DNA of 27,407 nt from a virus: IMG/VR virus record IMGVR_UViG_3300028027_000193, positions 1 through 27,407 of that record, one strand, 5' to 3'. How positions within the stretch are numbered: the first letter of the stretch is position 1; every line of letters begins with the position of its first letter. This document shows positions 7,995 through 16,015 of the stretch, one piece after another. The translations under genes were made by a program, and so were the position numbers. The notes below the pieces were generated by a model. It saw only the letters and a program-made list of their open reading frames with translations, made no database searches and was not told the DNA's origin.

Positions 7995-8693
7995 TTGAGA
8001 AATAAAAATAGAAAACAGAAAACCTATGTTATAGGAGATCTTCATGGTGCATTCTTGCCTCTTGAAGAACTTCTTCGGAGAACTAATGTCCATCCCAAAG
8101 ACAAAATCATTTTCATTGGGGATTTGGCTGATGGTCATCCAGATTTTGATAAATGTTTGAAACTTTTGCTTTCTTTTGAAAACTTTGTACCCATCATCGG
8201 AAACCATGATTTTTTCCTGATAGAATACCTTAAATATGGAACAATCAATGAAGATTGGTCAAAATTCAGTGGGGCTTCCACTATAGAACGCTTGCTTTCC
8301 GATGAAGCAATAATTCCCCTTCTAAGACAATATTTTTCCAAAGCGGACTATTATCATGTCCATGAGAACAAGTTGTTCCTACATGGCGGATTTAACCCTA
8401 AGAGGGCCATTGATGCCCAGAGAAAAAGAAAGTTTGCTTTGAATAGAACTTTGTATTCTTTGGCAAAAACCTATGCTGTTCAAAAGAGAAAAATTCCTGT
8501 ATCTTTTAAAGACCCAGGAATTTCTATTGATGAGATTTTTATTGGTCACTCGACCACTAAGAATTTTAAACCAGATTTTGTGTCTAATCTAATAAATGTG
8601 GACACTGGGATAAAATGTGGCGGAAAGCTTACTTTGATGGATATTGACAGTAAAAATTATATCCAGAGTAAGAATTCGAGGTTTTATTATTGA
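7995..8693 (+). CDS. PP1/lambda-phosphatase-like metallophosphatase
   Basis: This is a phosphoesterase of about 232 residues resembling phage lambda and PP1-type Ser/Thr phosphatases. Visible blocks are GDLHG near residue 14, GDLADG (the usual GDxVDRG, with DR replaced), GNHDF, LHGGF and IGHSTT, then a late NVDTG. These give the two-metal site. The start is problematic. The frame is the same as that of the primase-helicase gene, nine codons after its TAA, and contains no ATG before the first motif. The TTG at 7995 is the best start. An ATG at 7978 lies in another frame and stops after six codons. The neighbour suggests co-transcription with the primase gene. The substrate is unknown. It ends 4 bp from the converging minus-strand gene. 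Confidence 0.78.
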   Translation: MRNKNRKQKTYVIGDLHGAFLPLEELLRRTNVHPKDKIIFIGDLADGHPDFDKCLKLLLSFENFVPIIGNHDFFLIEYLKYGTINEDWSKFSGASTIERLLSDEAIIPLLRQYFSKADYYHVHENKLFLHGGFNPKRAIDAQRKRKFALNRTLYSLAKTYAVQKRKIPVSFKDPGISIDEIFIGHSTTKNFKPDFVSNLINVDTGIKCGGKLTLMDIDSKNYIQSKNSRFYY

Positions 8694-8697
8694 TTTT

Positions 8698-9468
8698 TTA
8701 GAAATCTAAAGCTTTGATTTGATCTATAAGCTTAGTATAATAATCCCAATCTCTATTATTTCTAACGGAATCTTTTTTATTTTCTAATTGAACAACATAT
8801 TGCTTCAATTCTTCAACAGTTTTCACATTATTTTCAGAAATAAACTTTGATAATTCTCGATACTTTTCACTTTTATGGATAAAATCAAATATATTCTTAT
8901 TTACTTTACCTTTGTTTAGAATTTTATTTGGAAGGTTATCTTGATACGTCTTATATAATGAATGCCCAGCTTTTCCTAAAAGGAAATCTATATCACTATA
9001 TTTTTCAGCATTCAATATTTCATCATTAATATCAAAATTTACTACTCCGCCATAAGCATAAGGAATATTATTTCCCATAGGAGTAACATCTAAAAATGAA
9101 TCAGACATACTATCATAAACCCAAAAATGTTCAAAATAAGAGGTACTATCTAAAAATGCCCATCCGCTTACTGGATAATATCTGTGGTTATTTAACTTTA
9201 CCATATCTTTGATAAAATTAAATGTATTTGCCTCGCACTTATTTGGTAATGCACAATTGTAACCCTTAGTCTTTACATTACCATCGTGAGTTAGCTCCAA
9301 TCTAAAATTAGGATTTTTAAAATGGTTTATTAAGAAATTAGGATTTCTATTTTCTTTTTCAAATCTACTAATGAACTCCTCAACAGTTTCTTTTGAAAAA
9401 TTATTCAGTTCATTTTCCTGAATAACCTGTCTAACAAGTCTTCGCAATTCATTTAATGTCACTTTCAT
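8698..9468 (-). CDS. Hypothetical protein with papain-fold-like Cys/His/Asp pattern
   Basis: The 256-residue protein begins MKVTLNELRRLVRQVIQENE, a short helix of the kind that opens many virion-related proteins of T4-like phages. The middle has KCEANTFNFIKD, then SGWAFLDS, then EHFWVYDSMSDSFLDVTP. A Cys followed by Asn/Phe, a His before an aromatic-rich strand and an Asp-Val-Thr-Pro end resemble NlpC/papain/transglutaminase-fold cysteine hydrolases. I infer a possible cysteine peptidase or amidase, but this is pattern-matching only. The C-terminus is helical and charged. The start shares one base with the gp25 stop (TGATG), so it is coupled to gp25 and probably made with baseplate proteins. 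Confidence 0.6.
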   Translation of the reverse strand: MKVTLNELRRLVRQVIQENELNNFSKETVEEFISRFEKENRNPNFLINHFKNPNFRLELTHDGNVKTKGYNCALPNKCEANTFNFIKDMVKLNNHRYYPVSGWAFLDSTSYFEHFWVYDSMSDSFLDVTPMGNNIPYAYGGVVNFDINDEILNAEKYSDIDFLLGKAGHSLYKTYQDNLPNKILNKGKVNKNIFDFIHKSEKYRELSKFISENNVKTVEELKQYVVQLENKKDSVRNNRDWDYYTKLIDQIKALDF

Positions 9469-9851
9469 CAGAACAATATATTTACTTCATCAGATTCCTT
9501 CAAAATTCCATCAGAAATACTGTATGAAATCCTGATACCAATCAGATTTTGGGATTCATTTGTTGTTGTTTCAACTTTTTCAATTTTTAGCTTCGGGATG
9601 TACCTTGTTACTGTTGAAACAATCTCATCTCTTATTTGGGCATATGTTACCTCATCCATTGGTTGGAACAAAAACTGGTCAATGTTCAAACCAAAACTTG
9701 GTTTGAACAGTCTTTGACCTTTTTGAGTTGTGATAAGTAGAGCCAGTTGGCTTTTTATTTCTTCCTTATCGGTTTGATTCATTCTCAAGAATTTACCATT
9801 TAAATCCTCTTGATATGGGAATGTTATCCCAAGATTGTTTTCGTTTGCCAT
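9468..9851 (-). CDS. Baseplate wedge protein, T4 gp25-like
   Basis: This 127-residue protein is close in length to T4 gp25 (132). The core reads LLITTQKGQRLFKPSFGLNI, then FLFQPMD, then IRDEIVSTVTRYIPKLKIEKVE. This is the conserved gp25/GpW pattern in which a GxR...FG turn, an LFxP segment and a long helix precede a PRI-like strand. The protein sits in the inner baseplate wedge, clamping gp6/gp53 (family knowledge). A gp6 homologue on the same strand at 1-1803 supports the call. The start ATG has an A/T-rich leader without Shine-Dalgarno sequence. The name 'lysozyme' sometimes given to this family is historical; no catalytic function is implied. Confidence 0.88.
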   Translation of the reverse strand: MANENNLGITFPYQEDLNGKFLRMNQTDKEEIKSQLALLITTQKGQRLFKPSFGLNIDQFLFQPMDEVTYAQIRDEIVSTVTRYIPKLKIEKVETTTNESQNLIGIRISYSISDGILKESDEVNILF

Positions 9852-9863
9852 AATTAAAACAGT

Positions 9864-10058
9864 TTAAGGTAATTGCCAAGAAGCTCCTGATGGGGTTTGC
9901 CAGCAACTTCCTGATGGAATTTGCCAACAATTACCACCTGTAAAAATATTGACTATTGTTTGCGATTCAATATCATTTTGTCTTAAGAGTAAATTTCTTA
10001 CATTTTTTCTTCTACAAGCTTGGTTGGCAGGACAATCTCTAAAGTTATAATATCCCAT
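9864..10058 (-). CDS. Small Cys-containing protein with C-terminal WQ repeats
   Basis: I do not recognise this 64-residue protein. The most likely start is the ATG at 10058 (MGYYNFRDCPANQACRRKNV), because a longer frame would overlap the SET-domain gene and begins with a low-complexity Phe/Ile stretch. The N-terminal half has two Cys residues and several Arg. The C-terminus is built from eight-residue units: NCWQIPSG, SCWQTPSG, ASWQLP. It ends 12 bp before gp25 and is probably co-transcribed with it. A candidate late-promoter motif (10074-10082) precedes it. A small virion or tail-surface protein is a reasonable guess, but only from context. Confidence 0.65.
   Translation of the reverse strand: MGYYNFRDCPANQACRRKNVRNLLLRQNDIESQTIVNIFTGGNCWQIPSGSCWQTPSGASWQLP
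9873..9935 (-). repeat. 24-bp tandem repeat encoding WQxPSG units
   Basis: Two 24-bp units (9873-9896 and 9897-9920) and a partial third (from 9921) each begin TTGCCA on the plus strand. The two full units share CCTGATGG near their end. Each unit encodes eight residues with an invariant Trp-Gln. Copy-number change would add or remove whole units without a frameshift. Confidence 0.75.
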
Positions 10059-10073
10059 AATTATTAGTTTTAT

Positions 10074-10082
10074 TATAAATAT
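10074..10082 (-). promoter_or_regulatory. Candidate late-promoter motif GATATTTATAA
   Basis: On the minus strand ATATTTATA, preceded by G, ends 15 nt before the ATG of the 64-residue gene (10058). It shares ten bases with the copy at 22016-22024 and nine with the copy at 1815-1823. It lies in the 34-bp gap before the 64-residue/gp25 gene group. Confidence 0.33.
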
Positions 10083-10092
10083 CAAAAAGAAA

Positions 10093-10497
10093 TTAAAAAT
10101 CAATTTCTGAAAAAACATATTTGCATAGCAACTCCTCGCCTGCCTTAATGTTCTTTGTTGTCACATACCTGTCAAGGGTTAGGTCATGATGTACATTAAA
10201 ATTGTCAGAGTGATTAACGTAGTAGCTCAAATTGATAGCGGATACTGTACGACTAAGGAATAGTCCAGCATCATTTGAGTTACACATTCTTTTTAAATAT
10301 ATTTTAGATTCTATAGAAATTTTTTCAATATTATCCCAGGCTATAAAGTCAATATCAGGTTCAATATCGGAGAAAAGTATTGTTTTTTCACTAATGTCAA
10401 TAAGTGCAAATACTCCAATACCATCGCATACTTTAGAAGGTTTTAAACATACATTGCAATTATTTAATATTGAGTCAATAATTTTATTTTTCATCAT
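10093..10497 (-). CDS. SET-domain protein (putative protein-lysine methyltransferase)
   Basis: This is a compact 134-residue SET-like protein. Residues 21-36 (SKVCDGIGVFALIDIS) match the S-x-GxGvFA entry strand. Residues 94-101 contain VNHSDNFN, equivalent to the NHSxxPN pseudoknot motif. KAGEELLCKY (118-127) is the GEEL-xxxY motif with the catalytic Tyr Y127. SET enzymes transfer a methyl group from S-adenosylmethionine to lysine. At this length it is a minimal SET domain without pre- or post-SET zinc modules, similar in size to those of large DNA viruses. It overlaps the upstream 209-residue gene by 14 bp, so the two are probably coupled. The target could be a host or virion protein. It may instead be a non-catalytic SET fold. 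Confidence 0.68.
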   Translation of the reverse strand: MMKNKIIDSILNNCNVCLKPSKVCDGIGVFALIDISEKTILFSDIEPDIDFIAWDNIEKISIESKIYLKRMCNSNDAGLFLSRTVSAINLSYYVNHSDNFNVHHDLTLDRYVTTKNIKAGEELLCKYVFSEIDF

Positions 10498-11113
10498 TAA
10501 AATTTGTTATATAATTATAATCTGTACTGTATCCACCTTTTTGCTCAACAGAATATATATTCATATCAATTTTATATCCAGGATTTTTATCAATTCTATT
10601 AAATGTCCAAGCGTTATCACTCCAGATTATACGGTTGTTTGGATATATAAAGAAATTTCCATTATCCATTTTAAATACATGCCCACACTTATGCTCAGGG
10701 GTCTCACTAAAGTTTGTGTCAAGCATTGCTCTATTCTCATGTGACCAGTCAAGCGTGAACATATAATTTCCTTGCCTTTTAATGCTAGAAATAGATATTA
10801 AATCTGCTCTTAATCCATACATTCTTGATCTTGTTTGAACAGAGATATAATTACTAAAAGAATCCCAATAAATATGTTCTGAAAGAGGGAGTTTTTCTGC
10901 ATCTTTTTTCCAACAAAAGGCGTGAATAGGCCTTCTTGTCCAATTTACTCCATTTTCTAAGAATGCCTCAAAAAGAGGCACTCTTTTTTCAATAGAAGAT
11001 ACACAGTGAACATCGCATAAAGTAAAATCTCCATGACCTTTTTCATTGTTAAATAAAAACTCGTTTCTCAAAAAACAAGTAATTGTTGGGATATCGTGAT
11101 TTAAATACGCCAT
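10484..11113 (-). CDS. Conserved-looking phage protein of unknown function, 209 aa
   Basis: I cannot name a function. The start is the ATG at 11113 (MAYLNHDIPTITCFLRNEFL), 20 bp after the nrdA stop; a longer frame from 11155 would add a hydrophobic stretch read from the nrdA 3' end and is probably not real. The sequence has several Cys/His (TLCDVHCVSS, PIHAFCWKK, PEHKCGH) and many Trp/Tyr. It gives the impression of a globular, mostly beta, perhaps metal-binding protein. It has no membrane segment. It overlaps the start of the SET-domain gene by 14 bp, and the pair may act together. An intragenic stem-loop at 10964-10980 is probably incidental. Confidence 0.7.
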   Translation of the reverse strand: MAYLNHDIPTITCFLRNEFLFNNEKGHGDFTLCDVHCVSSIEKRVPLFEAFLENGVNWTRRPIHAFCWKKDAEKLPLSEHIYWDSFSNYISVQTRSRMYGLRADLISISSIKRQGNYMFTLDWSHENRAMLDTNFSETPEHKCGHVFKMDNGNFFIYPNNRIIWSDNAWTFNRIDKNPGYKIDMNIYSVEQKGGYSTDYNYITNFNDEK

Positions 11114-11133
11114 AGTTAATATTTTTAAAAATT

Positions 11134-13443
11134 TTATGCAGAGCAGCCAAAACATTCAAATTGAGAATCTTTAGGTTTCTTTGGTAATTCTGTATCCACA
11201 GTAGCTTCAACTGCCAACTGTTTTCTTGACATATCAATTGAATCTGTTCTAAGATAATATTGGCCTGTTTTCAATCCAAGCCTCCACCCATGAAAATGGG
11301 ATGAAGTTAATTTTCCAACTGTTGGTGTCCTCATGAAGATATTTAAACTTTGTGACTGATCAATAAATGGTGCTCTATCTGCAGACATCGTAATCAACTC
11401 CTTTTGAGAAATTTCATAAACAGTTTTATATCTTTCACGAATATCTTCAGGAATTATTGCAATCTCTTGAACAGAGCCATTGTTTTTAATAATCTCGCTT
11501 TTAATAAAATCATTCCAAAGATCGATTTCTTCTAAGTCTTTAATAAGATATTTATTGATAACTATATGTTCTCCACCAATAACTTTTCTTACATACATAT
11601 TACTAAAAAACGGCTCAAAAGCTTCTGTGCTGCCAATAATTGAGGCACTTGAGGCTGTCGGCATTTCTGAAGTTAATGTTGAATTAATAACACCATGTTC
11701 GATAATATCCTTCTTCAAAATATCCCAATTCCATATCCCAGACAATTCAGATTTATTTAACTCCCAAAGATCAAATTGAAGAATTCCTTCAGAGAATGGG
11801 GAGCCTTCAAAATATTTATAGGATTTGCCCTTAATTTTAGCTAAATCACAAGAAGCTCTTAAACTTGCATAGTAAATTGTTTCAAAAATTTCTTTATTCA
11901 ATTTTTTTGCTTCTTCAGAAGTGAAAGAGTATCCCATCAAAGCAAATGTATCTGCTAACCCTTGAACTCCTATTGCAAGAGCTCTCTGTTCTGTTGCACC
12001 CTTCCTTGCTTCTTCTGTAGAGTATTCATTAACATCAATAATAACATTTAAAGATTTTACAATTTCATAAGTTGCATCATGCAATCCTTTGAAGTCATAG
12101 TTGTTCCCTTTGACAAATTTATGGAGTACTAATGAAGAAAGAATGCACTGTGCAGTGGTTTCTGAGTCGCTGAAAAGATTTATTTCAATGCAAAGATTAC
12201 TAGACTTAATAGTGCCAATATTCTTCTGATTGCTTTTTCTGTTCACATGGTCTTTATAAGCCATATAAGGAACCCCTGTTTCAATTTGAGCTTCCAAAAT
12301 CCTTTTCCAAAGATCTTGTGCTTTAATTTTCTTACCAATTCCCAAAGAAACTGCCTTTTCATATTCGGCTTCATATTCTTCTCCATAGATCTCCCAAAAA
12401 GGTTTCAAACCATTTTTTACAATATCATTTGGGCAGAATAAATGCCAATCTCCATCAGATTCAACTGCTCTCATGAAATTATCTGGAATCCATAGAGCTG
12501 AAAACATATCTCTTGCTCTCATTTCATCAACACCTTCTTTTCGGATATCTATCACATCAAAAACATCTTTGTGCCAAGGTTCTAAATAAACTGCTGCAGC
12601 GCCTGGACGTTTACCCTTTTGATTCCAGAATCTTAAAGATTCATTAACAACTTTCATATATTTCAAAAGACCACCTGCTTTTCCTCCACCTTTACCAACA
12701 TAAGATTCTTTACTTCTTATATTATGCAAAGCTAGACCAATTCCTTCAGCTCTTGAGGAAGAGATTGAAATATTTCCGAGGGTTTTTAATAGGTCTGGAG
12801 TATTATCACCTTTACACATTGTAAGATTACATGAGATCATACTCTGGTCATGTGTACCTGCATTAATTGTTATTGGGGTTGCAGGAGAAATTTTATGTGT
12901 TGAGACCAATTCATAATATTTCAAAGCATCCTCAATTGTTTCTGAAACAGTTAATGCAACTCTCATATACATGTGCTGTGGCCTTTCAACAATTTCATCA
13001 CGTTCTTTCAAAAGATAAATCTCTTTCAATCTTGAGCATGCAAAATAATCAAAATTGTAATCTCTCCTATAATCAATTGCATTTTGGATAACTTCTGCAT
13101 TTTCCTTTACTTTATTGTAGAGTACCTCATTTACAATTCCATTATTTTTCAACTTTTTAATAAGTTTCAAATAATTTTCCTCAGTTTCTTTATGTAATCT
13201 TGAAATGAAAATATTTGCTGCAAGCCTTGAATAATCAATATGTTTATATGACAATGAATCTGCAGTTATGGCAATCAAATCATCTATTTGACTTGTTGTG
13301 ATGCCATCACCAATACCTTGTGTAACTTTAATGAATAATTCATCAGGATTAACCTTTAATCCTTCGGATTGTTTTTTTATCCTTGTTAATATTTTTGATG
13401 GATTAAATTCCATCTTCACTCCATTCTTTTTTATGATGTCCAT
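11134..13443 (-). CDS. nrdA: Ribonucleoside-diphosphate reductase, class I large subunit
   Basis: This enzyme subunit reduces ribonucleotides to deoxyribonucleotides with NrdB, supplying phage DNA synthesis. It is 769 residues, close to the 760 of E. coli NrdA. An ATP-cone-like N-terminus (residues 1-90) is followed by the catalytic barrel. SCNL with C205 and QCILSS with C433 are the disulfide-forming pair; SSNLCIE gives N416, C418 (thiyl) and E420. The C-terminal tyrosine pair is seen in TGQYYLRT. The tail ECFGCSA carries the shuttle cysteines C764 and C767. All catalytic residues seem intact, and no intron or split is visible. nrdB lies 22 bp upstream on the same strand, so the genes form one operon in the order nrdB-nrdA. 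Confidence 0.95.
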   Translation of the reverse strand: MDIIKKNGVKMEFNPSKILTRIKKQSEGLKVNPDELFIKVTQGIGDGITTSQIDDLIAITADSLSYKHIDYSRLAANIFISRLHKETEENYLKLIKKLKNNGIVNEVLYNKVKENAEVIQNAIDYRRDYNFDYFACSRLKEIYLLKERDEIVERPQHMYMRVALTVSETIEDALKYYELVSTHKISPATPITINAGTHDQSMISCNLTMCKGDNTPDLLKTLGNISISSSRAEGIGLALHNIRSKESYVGKGGGKAGGLLKYMKVVNESLRFWNQKGKRPGAAAVYLEPWHKDVFDVIDIRKEGVDEMRARDMFSALWIPDNFMRAVESDGDWHLFCPNDIVKNGLKPFWEIYGEEYEAEYEKAVSLGIGKKIKAQDLWKRILEAQIETGVPYMAYKDHVNRKSNQKNIGTIKSSNLCIEINLFSDSETTAQCILSSLVLHKFVKGNNYDFKGLHDATYEIVKSLNVIIDVNEYSTEEARKGATEQRALAIGVQGLADTFALMGYSFTSEEAKKLNKEIFETIYYASLRASCDLAKIKGKSYKYFEGSPFSEGILQFDLWELNKSELSGIWNWDILKKDIIEHGVINSTLTSEMPTASSASIIGSTEAFEPFFSNMYVRKVIGGEHIVINKYLIKDLEEIDLWNDFIKSEIIKNNGSVQEIAIIPEDIRERYKTVYEISQKELITMSADRAPFIDQSQSLNIFMRTPTVGKLTSSHFHGWRLGLKTGQYYLRTDSIDMSRKQLAVEATVDTELPKKPKDSQFECFGCSA

Positions 13444-13465
13444 CAGTTATTATTTATAGTTATTT

Positions 13466-14416
13466 TTAAAATTCTTCATCAAATGCCATTGATCCTGATA
13501 AGTCTGCTTTTTTATATTCAGTGGGTCTTCCTTCAAAGAAATTTTGTTTTGCCTTCATAGCAATTTGCATCATAAAGTCAAATGGTTGGCGTACATTGAA
13601 AACAGGCTTACATTTAAATTGGATCAACAATTGATCTGTCACGAACTGAATATATTGAGTCATCAATGTATGATTCATGCCAATTAGTGAAACAGGAAGT
13701 GCATCTGTTATAAACTCTTTTTCAATTTCATAAGCAGACAGAATTACATCTTTAATTCTTTCTTCCGAAAGCTTATTTTCAATATGATTATTATATAAAT
13801 GTACTGCAAAATCTGTATGTAAGGCTTCATCTTTGTTAATATATGAATTAGCTTTACATAGCCCTGGCATAAGACCTCTTGTTTTTAACCAAAAGATTGA
13901 ACAAAAACTCCCAGAGAAGAAAATGCCTTCCACTGCAGCAAATGCAATCAAGCGTTCAGCAAAAGAATCTGAATCAATCCATTTTAATGCCCATTCAGCT
14001 TTCTTTTTTACAATAGGAAGCTTATCAATTGCTTTAAAACATTCGGCCCTTTCTTCAACATCTTTTATATATGTATCAATAAGTAAAGAGTACATGTGAT
14101 TATGAATATTCTCCATCGCAATTTGAAATCCGTAGAAAAATGTTGCTTCAGGATATTGAACTTCCTTTATAAAATTGTGTGCAATATTTTCATTTACAAT
14201 ACCGTCAGATGCAGCAAAAAATGATATAATGTTTTTTATAAAGAATTGCTCATTATCATTTAATTTTTCCCAATCTTTAAAATCTTCTGACAAATCGACA
14301 GCACCTGCAGTCCAAAAAGCAGATTCAGCTGTCTTATAGAAATCCCAAATATCATGATGTTTTATTGGAAAAATAACATACCTTTCTTTGTTTTCAATTA
14401 AAATTTTTTCTTTCAT
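13466..14416 (-). CDS. nrdB: Ribonucleoside-diphosphate reductase, class I small (radical) subunit
   Basis: This is the diiron radical subunit partner of NrdA, 316 residues. By spacing against mouse R2 the iron ligands are D71 (ASDGIVNEN), E102 and H105 (ENIH), E163 (VEGIFF), E197 and H200 (DEALH). The radical tyrosine is Y109. The sequence AASDGIVNENI and the FYGFQIAMENIH block resemble eukaryotic/viral R2 more than E. coli NrdB. The C-terminus AFDEEF is an acidic-aromatic tail of the type that docks on the large subunit. A weak sigma70-like pair, TTGACT (14458-14463) and TATTTA (14435-14440) spaced by 17 bp, lies in the 53-bp gap upstream on the minus strand, but a Bacteroidota sigma factor may not use it. 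Confidence 0.95.
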   Translation of the reverse strand: MKEKILIENKERYVIFPIKHHDIWDFYKTAESAFWTAGAVDLSEDFKDWEKLNDNEQFFIKNIISFFAASDGIVNENIAHNFIKEVQYPEATFFYGFQIAMENIHNHMYSLLIDTYIKDVEERAECFKAIDKLPIVKKKAEWALKWIDSDSFAERLIAFAAVEGIFFSGSFCSIFWLKTRGLMPGLCKANSYINKDEALHTDFAVHLYNNHIENKLSEERIKDVILSAYEIEKEFITDALPVSLIGMNHTLMTQYIQFVTDQLLIQFKCKPVFNVRQPFDFMMQIAMKAKQNFFEGRPTEYKKADLSGSMAFDEEF

Positions 14417-14469
14417 TTTTGTAAGTTGTTTAAATAAATAAGAGTAAAAAAAGCTAAAGTCAATAAATT

Positions 14470-15906
14470 TTACGAATCAGAATAAACATGTTCCACAAGT
14501 GCATCATTAATAGCCTTATCGGTCAAAAATTCTTCTTTGTTAAATTCTATTAACATATTTCCATTGTCAAAAAGGCAATCTTGGTAAACAATTCCTGATC
14601 TTCCCATACGATTTTTAAGAATTGCTACAGTAGCCTTATTTTGTGCCTGTTGATCTAACTCTTTTGCAAACGACATAACAAAGTGTGCTACTTTATACTT
14701 TCCAAAGTCCCCACCCATTTGTTCTCCTGTAACAAGCTTTGCATTCAGGGAACCTTTTGTTCCTTGGGTAAACACCCAGCATGCAAAATTTAATTGGTCT
14801 TTTTTACAGAGTCTTTCTAATTCTCTTGCGATTTCTGATTGTCCCTCCCAAGCATTTGTATATTGTCTTTTTGGCTTAATACAGTCGATGTAGTCAATAA
14901 GCACTACATCAAATTTGATTTTTTTGTATTCACCCGTATCTGGGAAATAGACTCCAGTCTCTAAAGCACGTTCATAGATTCTTTTGATGTCATCAACGGT
15001 GGTGTTGATTGAATCCATTGCATAAGGAACAAGGCAACCCCCACTATTTTTAATTTTTGTTAATTTATCATCTGTTTCCTTTACAACTACCTTACGATTT
15101 TTTTTGTTTGAAGAGAAGTTGATTGGTTTTCCTATCAATTTTGAAATATGCTTCATTTTTATCTGCTCTACAGTATCCTCAAAAAATATCTGAAGAACAT
15201 TATAGCCTGCTTTTGCCATATTATTTGCAACAAATGTAGCAAAGGTACTCTTGCCTACCCCTGACGGGGCAATAACAAGTGCAAACTCTCCATAGGCCAG
15301 TCCACCATTCATATCTTGGTCAAGTGCAACAATTCCTGACGGAATTGGGTGTCTTTCACCTTCCTCAAGATGTCGATAATCACCAGCAACAAAGGCTTCC
15401 AAAGGATTCTCATCTTTTGCACTGATGGTAGCCTTAGAAATCATCCCAGGGAGCTCTTCAAACTTCTCATATTTGCCTTGTTCAACAAGCTTTTGGATTT
15501 CTTGTGTACAAAAGAAAATATTTTTTGTGTTGATGAAATTGATTGTATTCTTTTGAACCCAATTTGATTCCTCAACAACAGTGTTCTTGATATCTTTCAA
15601 GTACTCTTTGAACAATTCTCTATCATACTCACTCTGGGAATTTGCTTGAATCCTCTCAACAATAGTATCATAATAAGGAATTTTATTGTTTACCTTATAG
15701 TGATTTTTTAATGCAACAACAAGTTTTTGTGCTAATGAGTTTGTAAAATGATCTGCCTGAATATAATTTATAACCTTTCTTCCGAATGTTTCATCTCTTA
15801 CCACCCCATTTCCCTTTTGTTCTTTGGTACCAATGATTTCATGGAGTACCTTCAATTCATATGTTTCACCAAAGAAACCTAATGCTTTATCTTCGTAATG
15901 TTTCAT
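14470..15906 (-). CDS. Replicative DNA helicase, DnaB/T4 gp41-like
   Basis: This hexameric RecA-fold helicase unwinds DNA at the fork. It is 478 residues; T4 gp41 is 475. The N-terminal 160 residues are helical, as in the gp41/DnaB N-terminal domain. The motor begins at about 190 (IPSGIVALDQDMNGGLAYGE). It has Walker A APSGVGKST (213-221, K219), FFEDT (241-245, the catalytic Glu region), Walker B DVVLIDYID (333-341) and a late KNRMGRSG region that resembles the DnaB arginine-finger loop. It belongs to the same strand block as nrdB (53 bp downstream). T4 pairs gp41 with primase gp61, but no TOPRIM-type primase is visible in this window. Confidence 0.92.
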   Translation of the reverse strand: MKHYEDKALGFFGETYELKVLHEIIGTKEQKGNGVVRDETFGRKVINYIQADHFTNSLAQKLVVALKNHYKVNNKIPYYDTIVERIQANSQSEYDRELFKEYLKDIKNTVVEESNWVQKNTINFINTKNIFFCTQEIQKLVEQGKYEKFEELPGMISKATISAKDENPLEAFVAGDYRHLEEGERHPIPSGIVALDQDMNGGLAYGEFALVIAPSGVGKSTFATFVANNMAKAGYNVLQIFFEDTVEQIKMKHISKLIGKPINFSSNKKNRKVVVKETDDKLTKIKNSGGCLVPYAMDSINTTVDDIKRIYERALETGVYFPDTGEYKKIKFDVVLIDYIDCIKPKRQYTNAWEGQSEIARELERLCKKDQLNFACWVFTQGTKGSLNAKLVTGEQMGGDFGKYKVAHFVMSFAKELDQQAQNKATVAILKNRMGRSGIVYQDCLFDNGNMLIEFNKEEFLTDKAINDALVEHVYSDS

Positions 15907-15973
15907 CGTTTTATTTTAAATAGGTAGTAATATATAAACAAAAAACATTCTAAAGAAGTTCAATTTTCAAGAG

Positions 15974-16000
15974 AAAAAAGGCGCTCTTTTTTAGAGCGCC
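15974..16000 (-). terminator. Rho-independent terminator after the 372-aa gene
   Basis: On the minus strand the 8-bp stem GGCGCTCT/AGAGCGCC with a five-base A-rich loop is followed by six T (plus-strand A at 15974-15979). It is 16 bp after the stop of the 372-residue gene, separating that unit from the helicase gene. It is one of the most GC-rich spots in the window. The gap 15907-16015 holds nothing else I can identify. Confidence 0.85.
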
Positions 16001-16015
16001 CATATCATTTGAAAC

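Noticed and set aside
8690-8720. Possible shared terminator between the converging genes at 8693 and 8698
   Set aside because: Only a five-base A/T stem could be drawn.
10074-10081. T4 late-promoter octamer TATAAATA on the plus strand (also at 1815 and 22016)
   Set aside because: No plus-strand gene follows at 10074 or 22016; the minus-strand reading next to gene starts is more sensible.
10964-10989. Stem-loop TGCCTC/GAGGCA with a T run, terminator-like on the plus strand
   Set aside because: It lies inside the coding sequence of the minus-strand 209-residue gene with no plus-strand gene upstream to terminate.
11114-11155. Extended start of the 209-residue gene (hydrophobic 14-residue extension resembling a signal)
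   Set aside because: It is read from the 3' end of nrdA in another frame; the ATG at 11113 lies just after the nrdA stop and gives a better start.
13451-13458. Minus-strand TATAAATA just before nrdA
   Set aside because: It is only 7 nt from the nrdA ATG, too close for a -10 box with a leader, and nrdA is already co-transcribed with nrdB.
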